The notes beneath the pieces are model-generated. The model searched no databases and was not told the origin of the DNA. It was given only the letters and a program-made list of their open reading frames with translations. The translations under genes and the position numbers were made by a program. This document shows positions 58,391-64,000 of a DNA stretch of 64,000 nt, piece after piece. Source of the stretch: Kyrpidia tusciae DSM 2912 (GTDB lineage: Bacteria; Bacillota; Bacilli; Kyrpidiales; Kyrpidiaceae); the NCBI RefSeq assembly GCF_000092905.1, contig NC_014098.1, forward strand, positions 3,224,001 through 3,288,000. Direction: 5' to 3'. Every line of letters begins with the position of its first letter. Positions within the stretch are counted from its first letter, which is position 1.

Positions 58391-60178
58391 ATGTCGCTCC
58401 AGCGGAACACTGTATGTCGGCACCCGTTCTCTCCCGCCCCCTCCCCGCGCCGGTCAAGGGGCCGCTGGGCGGGGTGGGTGCTTTTCTTGTGCCTCGTCGG
58501 AGGGGCGTTGCCGGCTTTGTCCGCAGATGCCGAAGCGGCGGGAGCGGCCGAGGCACAAAAGCCTCAAAGGCCGTTGGTGTCGGTCATCCGGGAAGGGGCC
58601 GTCTGGGTGCTCCAGGCGGATGGTCGGTTCGCGCCCGTTCCCAAAACTGAAGGGGCGGACCGGGCGATTTTTTCACCCGACGGCCGGTTTCTCGCCGTTC
58701 ATAGATCCGAGGGCTCTCTTTGGCTGACCACCCCGGACGGCAGGAAAGGATGGCTCCTGGCCAAGGATCGAGTGAGTCCCGATATGGCCTGGTCGCCTGC
58801 GGGCGGACGGCTTGGCTACATCCGTTCCGGAGCTTTGTGGGTGATCCCCTGCGGTCCGGAAGGCCCCAGCGACTGGAGCCTGGCCGCCCCGGAAGCGGAA
58901 CGGTTTGCTTGGAGCTCCGATGGCAGCCGGTTGTACGTGGCCACCCCTGCTTGGTCCGTGGCAACCCCGCCGAAGCCCACAACCCCCACCGTTCCCCGGA
59001 AGCCTGCAGGTCCACCCGGGCGGCCCGGCCCCGATGCAGGCACCCGGGGCGCCGGGCAAGAACCGGGAGACTCCCCGGGAAAGGGCCGGCATGAGGCGTC
59101 GGCAGCAACAACGAATGGCACCTCGCCCTCTCCGGCCCTCGGCGAGGCCGCGGGGGCCACAGGAACGCCGGTCAGGCGGCAGGTGGTTCGCATCCTGGAA
59201 GTGAAGTGGCGGGGAGGCACGCCCAGGGTATGGGGAGAGCTTCCATTGCGAATGGTTGAGGATTTCCAGGAGTTCACGGGTGTGCGGCATAAACTCCCTG
59301 AGCCGAAGAAGGTGGAAGGGATTCGCGTGTACGACGATCAAACGCCTTCTGCGTCTCAAGGATCCCGGGCACCCGGCCGGTCCGGGTGGCCAATCTGGGG
59401 CGTAGAGGGGATCTACCCATCCCCGGGTGGTGAAGCGGTAGCTTTGGTGGTGCGGGATGCACCGGATTCCCGCCGGGCTCTCCACCGGGGCCTCATCAGC
59501 TTCACCGGCCGATCCGCGATTCCCCTTGTGGTCTGGCAGGCGGGACCAGGCTCCCGCCTCGAAATCGCGGGTTGGACCATACAAGATCGACGCCTGTGGA
59601 TCGGTTTTTTGACGGATCGTCGTCGAGAATCCGGACATCGAACAGAGGGGCGCTCTGAAGCCTTTGAGGGGGAATTCCTGGCTTGGAAGGTGCCTGAAGG
59701 AGCAGTTTCGTCGGTGGACCGACCCGTCATCCTGACGCCGGAAACGGCAACGGACCGCAGGGCATCGTCAGATCCCCAGGCTCAGGGGTGGTTGGTGGTT
59801 CGCGCTTTTGCCCATCCGTGGATTCAGGAGCGATGGAGGCCGGCCTCCTTATGGGCCGTTCGCCCGGACGGCCGGGCCATTCAACTGAGCCGTCCGCTTT
59901 TCGGGGCGGAAGATCTGGCCGGGTGGTGGGGACCCGGTGAACAGTGGGTGGGGTTGCGAAAGACGTGGGGCCGCGCCAGGCTCTGGTGGTCTTCCCGGCC
60001 CCTTGGCCGCACCGAAGTGCTGGTGGACGGCCTCGGCCGGGACGTTGCCCCTGGGGTCGTTGATATCGGCTTTGTCCATCCCGGGCCGGATAAAAGCACC
60101 CGGGTGACCGCCGGCGCAGGACTTCCCCGCCCCACCGGCCGGACGGGCGCGGACAAAGGAGCCCCGGGCCTCGGGTGA
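58391..60178 (+). CDS. Secreted TolB-like beta-propeller protein
   Basis: 595 residues from ATG 58391 (GGGAG about 9-10 bases upstream). Arg-rich N-terminus and signal peptide (WAGWVLFLCLVGGALPALSA). Repeated blade motifs such as AIFSPDGRFLAVHRSEGSLW, DMAWSPAGGRLGYIRSGALW and FAWSSDGSRLYVAT indicate a TolB/WD40-type propeller. It is interrupted by a Pro/Gly/Thr-rich linker (about 195-260). No catalytic motif. Function unknown; its end is convergent with murA. Confidence 0.78.
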   Translation: MSLQRNTVCRHPFSPAPSPRRSRGRWAGWVLFLCLVGGALPALSADAEAAGAAEAQKPQRPLVSVIREGAVWVLQADGRFAPVPKTEGADRAIFSPDGRFLAVHRSEGSLWLTTPDGRKGWLLAKDRVSPDMAWSPAGGRLGYIRSGALWVIPCGPEGPSDWSLAAPEAERFAWSSDGSRLYVATPAWSVATPPKPTTPTVPRKPAGPPGRPGPDAGTRGAGQEPGDSPGKGRHEASAATTNGTSPSPALGEAAGATGTPVRRQVVRILEVKWRGGTPRVWGELPLRMVEDFQEFTGVRHKLPEPKKVEGIRVYDDQTPSASQGSRAPGRSGWPIWGVEGIYPSPGGEAVALVVRDAPDSRRALHRGLISFTGRSAIPLVVWQAGPGSRLEIAGWTIQDRRLWIGFLTDRRRESGHRTEGRSEAFEGEFLAWKVPEGAVSSVDRPVILTPETATDRRASSDPQAQGWLVVRAFAHPWIQERWRPASLWAVRPDGRAIQLSRPLFGAEDLAGWWGPGEQWVGLRKTWGRARLWWSSRPLGRTEVLVDGLGRDVAPGVVDIGFVHPGPDKSTRVTAGAGLPRPTGRTGADKGAPGLG

Positions 60179-60219
60179 TACCGTGGGCGATGCCACTGCC
60201 CCCGGCTCTTCCAGCGCCG

Positions 60220-61482
60220 TCACTCCACCCGCTTGATCGCCGCCCCGAGGGCGTGGAGCTTCCCGACGATATCTACGTATCCTCGGTCGATATGGTGAAC
60301 GCCGTGCACTTCTGTTTCCCCTTCAGCGGCCAGGCCCGCCAACAGCAGGGCGGCACCCGCTCGCAGGTCTGTCGAATTCACCCGGGCGCCGGTGAGTTTC
60401 GGCACCCCTTCGATCACTGCAGTCCGCCCTTCCACCCGGATGTCCGCCCCCATGCGCTGGAGCTCGGCCACGTGCATGAAGCGGTTCTCAAACACCGTTT
60501 CCGTCACCATGCTGCTCCCGGGAATGATTGTGAGCAGCGCCATGATCTGCGCCTGCATGTCTGTGGGGAAACCGGGATAATAGTGCGTCTTGATGTCCAG
60601 GGCGCGCTGTCCGGGGCCCCCCGCCACAAAAATCCCGTTCACATCGTCCTCGACGTGAACCCCCGTTTCTTTGAGCTTCGCCAATAAGGGCTTTAAGTGC
60701 GTGCTGATGGCGCCCTCAACATAGATCTCTCCGCCGGTAATGGCACCGGCCAACAAAAAGGTGCCGGCTTCGATTCGATCGGGGATCACCGTGTGCTCCA
60801 CCCCCCGCAACCGATCCACGCCCTCCACCCGGATGACGTCCGTGCCGGCCCCCCGGACCCGGCCGCCCATTTTGTTGATAAAATTGGCCAGGTCAACAAT
60901 CTCCGGTTCTTTGGCCGCATTCTCGATGATCGTCAGCCCGTCTGCCAGGGCGGCCGCCATCATGATGTTTTGGGTCGCTCCAACGCTTGGGATGTCGAGA
61001 TACACGCGATTGCCCCGCAGGCGACCCCGGGGGGCCCGGGCCTCGACATAGCCGTGCTCCACGGTGACATCGGCACCCAGGGCTTCGAATCCCTTAATAT
61101 GCTGATCCACCGGCCTGGCCCCGATGGCGCACCCGCCGGGCAGGGCCACCCGGGCATGTCCAAACCGGGCGAGGAGCGGACCCATCACAACAAAGGAGGC
61201 GCGCATCCGGCGAACCAACTCGTAAGGAGCTTCCGTGTGGGAAACCTCCTCGGCATTGAGCCGGACCACGCCTCCAGGCTCGCGCTGGACATCGACCCCA
61301 AGCGCCTGGATCATGTCACACATGCAATCGACGTCCCGGAGGATCGGTACATCTTCCACCACGCACCGGCCCTCCACGGCCAACAGCGACGCCGCCAGAA
61401 TGGGAAGGGAGGCGTTTTTCGCCCCGCTTACCCTGACCGTCCCCTTAAGGGGTCGACCGCCTTGCACGAGAATGGTCGCCAA
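60220..61482 (-). CDS. murA: UDP-GlcNAc 1-carboxyvinyltransferase MurA
   Basis: 420 residues, standard length. K22-N23 ([11 protein letters not shown]), catalytic C118 ([13 protein letters not shown], fosfomycin target), R-rich substrate loops and the C-terminal [17 protein letters not shown]. First committed step of peptidoglycan synthesis in the cytosol. Cluster position corresponds to murAA of B. subtilis. Confidence 0.97.
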   Translation of the reverse strand: MATILVQGGRPLKGTVRVSGAKNASLPILAASLLAVEGRCVVEDVPILRDVDCMCDMIQALGVDVQREPGGVVRLNAEEVSHTEAPYELVRRMRASFVVMGPLLARFGHARVALPGGCAIGARPVDQHIKGFEALGADVTVEHGYVEARAPRGRLRGNRVYLDIPSVGATQNIMMAAALADGLTIIENAAKEPEIVDLANFINKMGGRVRGAGTDVIRVEGVDRLRGVEHTVIPDRIEAGTFLLAGAITGGEIYVEGAISTHLKPLLAKLKETGVHVEDDVNGIFVAGGPGQRALDIKTHYYPGFPTDMQAQIMALLTIIPGSSMVTETVFENRFMHVAELQRMGADIRVEGRTAVIEGVPKLTGARVNSTDLRAGAALLLAGLAAEGETEVHGVHHIDRGYVDIVGKLHALGAAIKRVE

Positions 61483-61499
61483 TGGTTGTTACCTCCGTC

Positions 61500-62255
61500 C
61501 TAATACTCCACGGTGACGATCGGAGTCCCCACCACTACCCGGGTCTTGTTCCCGTACGCGTCATCGTGTACAGCGATCTGCAAATTCATCTTTTTGCCGC
61601 CCGTTAGTATGTACTCTTTCGTTTGGGGAGAATAGGCAGAGACGCTGGTCACCAGAGGCGTGCGCAGGGCTTCGACCTCCTTGGCCCGGACCGAAGCCAA
61701 CGCTTGAGCAATCCGGTTTTGGCGCTCTGTCTCGCTCATTCTATCACTGAGGCTTCCGTATAGACAAGAGTCAATTCGAGGGGTCTGGCCGGCGGATGCA
61801 ACCGTCTGTTTGACCCGATCGTAGGCCGCCGCCAGGCCGTCGGTGCCCGGTCCGGTATGCTCAACCCGGAGCACCAGGGTTGTATCGGGCTGGGAGTCCG
61901 TTTTGAGGGACGTGATGACCAGCACGCCCGAGGTGCCGCCCGGCCACCAGCCCTGGAGCTGGAAGACCCGCTGATCGCCTTGGTCGTAAACCCACTCCCG
62001 GGTGTCGCGAAGTTGCAAGGTGGCATTGAGTCTCGCCGCCATTCGTTTCAATTGATCGGTGGACATCAGTTCATGGTTGAGGATGGACCAATGATGAACC
62101 CCGTATCCTTCCACCCGGGCGCCGGTGGCCGAAAACGCTTTCTCCAAGAACGCCGTGGGAGCCACCGACTCCGCCAGGGTAAACTGGCCACTATACAAGG
62201 AAATCCACGCCACCACCGCACAGACCGTCAAACCGAGAAAACCGATTTTTCGCAT
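61500..62255 (-). CDS. ywmB: YwmB-family secreted protein
   Basis: 251 residues from ATG 62255 (GGGAGGGG upstream). Signal peptide or anchor ([18 protein letters not shown]), then a TATT-binding-like (DUF1779) domain with [17 protein letters not shown], and a C-terminal [20 protein letters not shown]. Always adjacent to murA and DUF1146 genes in Bacilli; exact function unknown. Confidence 0.85.
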   Translation of the reverse strand: MRKIGFLGLTVCAVVAWISLYSGQFTLAESVAPTAFLEKAFSATGARVEGYGVHHWSILNHELMSTDQLKRMAARLNATLQLRDTREWVYDQGDQRVFQLQGWWPGGTSGVLVITSLKTDSQPDTTLVLRVEHTGPGTDGLAAAYDRVKQTVASAGQTPRIDSCLYGSLSDRMSETERQNRIAQALASVRAKEVEALRTPLVTSVSAYSPQTKEYILTGGKKMNLQIAVHDDAYGNKTRVVVGTPIVTVEY

Positions 62256-62338
62256 AATGGCTTCCCCTCCCTTATCCACAGTGTGGACGGGAGGCGGGGA
62301 TTTTATAGCCATCCGGCCGGGGAAACGCAGACCCTCCC

Positions 62339-62590
62339 TCAGCCCGTGAACAGAGTTTTCAGCATGCGCCAGGCGAACATGTAGGCGCTGATGAATTGGA
62401 CGAGTGTCCACGCCAGGGCGATGGCGAGGAGCAACCGCAGCACCTTGGCCTGGGGACTGCCGCCGTCTTTCAGGAAAATCCCCCATTTCACCTGGCCCAG
62501 GGCGTACCAGGCGATGACCAGGGCAAAAAGAAGGAGCAAGACGGCCAGGGCGCCCGAGGGCCCGGGCGAAGGCAAGAGATCCAGGGGCAT
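62339..62590 (-). CDS. ywzB: DUF1146 (YwzB) membrane protein
   Basis: 83 residues from ATG 62590: two helices around [20 protein letters not shown], the family core, and [15 protein letters not shown]. Conserved neighbour of ywmB-murA; unknown role. Confidence 0.8.
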   Translation of the reverse strand: MPLDLLPSPGPSGALAVLLLLFALVIAWYALGQVKWGIFLKDGGSPQAKVLRLLLAIALAWTLVQFISAYMFAWRMLKTLFTG

Positions 62591-62730
62591 ACCGGCATTC
62601 CCCCTCTTTTGGGCGGTGGAATCGGCCCATTTTCTGTCTTCCGGCCAAGTGTCCCTTACGTCTGCCAGCAAAGGAGCATTGATTATATACGGGTACTCCC
62701 CAAAAACTAAAGGAACGAGGAGGAAGCGCA

Positions 62731-62865
62731 ATGTACGGTGTCTTTGGTCCTGCCACCCGCTGGGCCGTCGTGTTCCTGATCATCTTTGTCCTGTTCTTCC
62801 TGATCGTGCCCCACGGCTACGGCGGCGCGGGGGGCGGTGCTGCGGCGCAGGCTGTCGCCTACTGA
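62731..62865 (+). CDS. Small hydrophobic peptide, YjcZ-like
   Basis: 44 residues with a strong GAGGAGG site. [15 protein letters not shown], a helix [14 protein letters not shown], then [10 protein letters not shown]. Composition resembles small Gly/Tyr-rich membrane peptides of the spore-associated YjcZ family, although the order of the parts differs. Followed by a strong hairpin. Confidence 0.55.
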   Translation: MYGVFGPATRWAVVFLIIFVLFFLIVPHGYGGAGGGAAAQAVAY

Positions 62866-62884
62866 GAACTGACGCCGAGTGCGG

Positions 62885-62910
62885 GAGCCCCGGATCTCCG
62901 TCCGGGGCTC
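62885..62910 (+). terminator. Terminator after the small peptide gene
   Basis: GAGCCCCGGA, 6-nt loop, TCCGGGGCTC. The T tract is short, so it may serve both directions (the convergent MFS gene ends at 62924). Confidence 0.6.
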
Positions 62911-62923
62911 TCGCCATGGTTCT

Positions 62924-64000
62924 CTAGTGGTGGGGTTTTGGCGCCGGTCGGCCCCGGGGCGACAGGGGCCGGTCTTCAGGCAGCCACCAGGCGAGCACCG
63001 CAGCCAGCAAGGGCAACGCGGCAAGAATCTCGATGGCCGTGGTGATGCCGAACCTGTCGGCCACGTATCCCGCCAAAGAGGCGCCGACGCCCCCCATTCC
63101 CACCGCCAAGCCGATCATCAGCCCCGACACAAGACCGATGCGCCCGGGCATGAGCTCCTGGCCAAAGACGACGGTAACGGCAAAGGTGGACAGGACGATA
63201 AAGCCCAGGAGCACGACGTCCACCGCCGCCCATATGCCGTGGGCATAGGGCAGAACCAAGGAAAAGGGAATGGCCCCGGCCATGGAGATGAGGATCAGCC
63301 GGCGCTTCCCGATCCGGTCCGAAAGAGGGCCGCCGATAAAAGTCCCCACCGCCCCGGCCAGAAGGAACAGGGCGGTATAGACCTCCGCCACGGAGGTGGA
63401 CAGACCCCGGACGTTCACGTAGTACAAGGGCAGAAAACCCGACAGCCCGGCCTGCATCCAGGATCGAAAGGTCACGACCGCGAGCAGAAGAACGACCGCC
63501 CCGGCCGCACCCGTCCCGCTCGCGGTGCGCACCACCCGGGGGACTTTGACCTTGGCCTTGGCCCCGTACCAGGGCACGATAGTCGCCAGCGCCCCGGCGG
63601 CGAGCATCGCCGGCACCAGCAGCCAAATGCTGCCATGAAGGCCGGTGTGAACAAACAAGAGGCTCACGACCAGAGGGGCGATGGCCTGTCCGGCGTTGCC
63701 CCCCACCTGGAAAATCGATTGGGCAGTGCCCTTTTGAGCCCCGGCCGCCAGGTGGGCCGCCCGGCTGGCCTCGGGGTGAAACGCAGCCGAGCCCGCGCCG
63801 AGCAGCGCCACCAGAACCAATAACCATCCGTAACTCGGCGCGAACCCCATGGCCGCCGCGCCGGCACCCACGACGAACTCCCCGGCGGGGAGCAGCCATG
63901 CCTTGGGGTGCCGATCCGTCCAAGCGCCAATGATCGGTTGCACCATCGAGGACGTCACGTTGGCGACAAGGACGAGCACGCCCAGCTCGATATAACTCAG
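62924..64000 (-). CDS. MFS transporter, Fsr-like (5' part beyond the window)
   Basis: At least 358 residues; the frame remains open to the window edge (LSYIELGVLVLVANVTSS), so the start lies outside. About eleven helices, with QPIIGAWTDRHPKAWLLPAG (motif A) and GNAGQAIAPLVVSLLF. Closest in style to fosmidomycin-resistance (Fsr) pumps. Confidence 0.82.
   Translation of the reverse strand: MSYIELGVLVLVANVTSSMVQPIIGAWTDRHPKAWLLPAGEFVVGAGAAAMGFAPSYGWLLVLVALLGAGSAAFHPEASRAAHLAAGAQKGTAQSIFQVGGNAGQAIAPLVVSLLFVHTGLHGSIWLLVPAMLAAGALATIVPWYGAKAKVKVPRVVRTASGTGAAGAVVLLLAVVTFRSWMQAGLSGFLPLYYVNVRGLSTSVAEVYTALFLLAGAVGTFIGGPLSDRIGKRRLILISMAGAIPFSLVLPYAHGIWAAVDVVLLGFIVLSTFAVTVVFGQELMPGRIGLVSGLMIGLAVGMGGVGASLAGYVADRFGITTAIEILAALPLLAAVLAWWLPEDRPLSPRGRPAPKPHH

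Overview
The window looks like chromosome from a high-GC, spore-forming Bacillota, most like Kyrpidia/Alicyclobacillaceae. This rests on a B. subtilis-like cluster (DUF1146, ywmB, murA, spoIID, spoIIQ, spoIIID, flhO, flhP, fabZ), sigma-E- and sigma-F-type promoters, and an S-layer-like protein carrying copper-amine-oxidase-N (CuAO-N) domains. The species name is an inference.

Layout. (1) 1-7.4 kb, minus strand: a polysaccharide operon (TPR protein, O-antigen ligase/polymerase, Wzz fused to a degenerate tyrosine-kinase domain, GT-C glycosyltransferase, DprE1-like oxidase, DprE2-like reductase), mostly with 4-bp stop/start overlaps and one good promoter. (2) 7.5-18 kb, minus: efflux genes: RND pump plus HlyD adaptor; DHA2 MFS pump plus two HlyD/EmrA adaptors behind a palindromic operator; and a TolC-type alpha-hairpin protein with an N-terminal CuAO-N region. 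(3) 18.2-22.8 kb, minus: an S-layer-like protein with a leader of about 450 nt, followed in frame, past a TAA stop, by an extra CuAO-N module; then a GT4 glycosyltransferase. (4) 23-44 kb: an accessory island of lower coding density. It holds six copies (five with intact ORFs) of a 29-codon holin-like type I toxin with predicted antisense RNAs, many toxin-antitoxin pairs (AbrB-Doc, Phd-VapC, MazEF intact; others broken), two tandem 1697-bp DDE insertion sequences with three copies of one 5-bp target duplication, two IS607-type tnpA-tnpB elements, Uma2 nucleases, and fragments of metabolic genes (E2 acyltransferase, UgpA/UgpB, Orn/Lys/Arg decarboxylase). (5) 44-50 kb: a second RND pump with its HlyD adaptor and a DUF2892 protein; a YigZ protein; an unassigned gene. 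(6) 50.9-64 kb: orphan sigma factor, fabZ, phosphatidyltransferase, flhP/flhO, spoIIID, spoIIQ, spoIID, a soluble chemoreceptor-like protein, a secreted beta-propeller, murA, ywmB, DUF1146, a small hydrophobic peptide and an MFS gene cut by the window edge.

How they work together. Regions 1-3 are largely envelope biology: polyprenyl-linked sugar and polysaccharide assembly, an S-layer, and export pumps that bring their own TolC-like helical protein although the cell appears monoderm. The island looks like repeated insertion, duplication and deletion among toxin-antitoxin loci. Its most informative parts are the repeated type I toxin module, reciprocal deletion derivatives of one ancestral Doc/type I module, and a TnpB whose RuvC catalytic glutamate appears relocated. 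No tRNA, rRNA or CRISPR array was seen. Everything here comes from reading the sequence; no database search was run.
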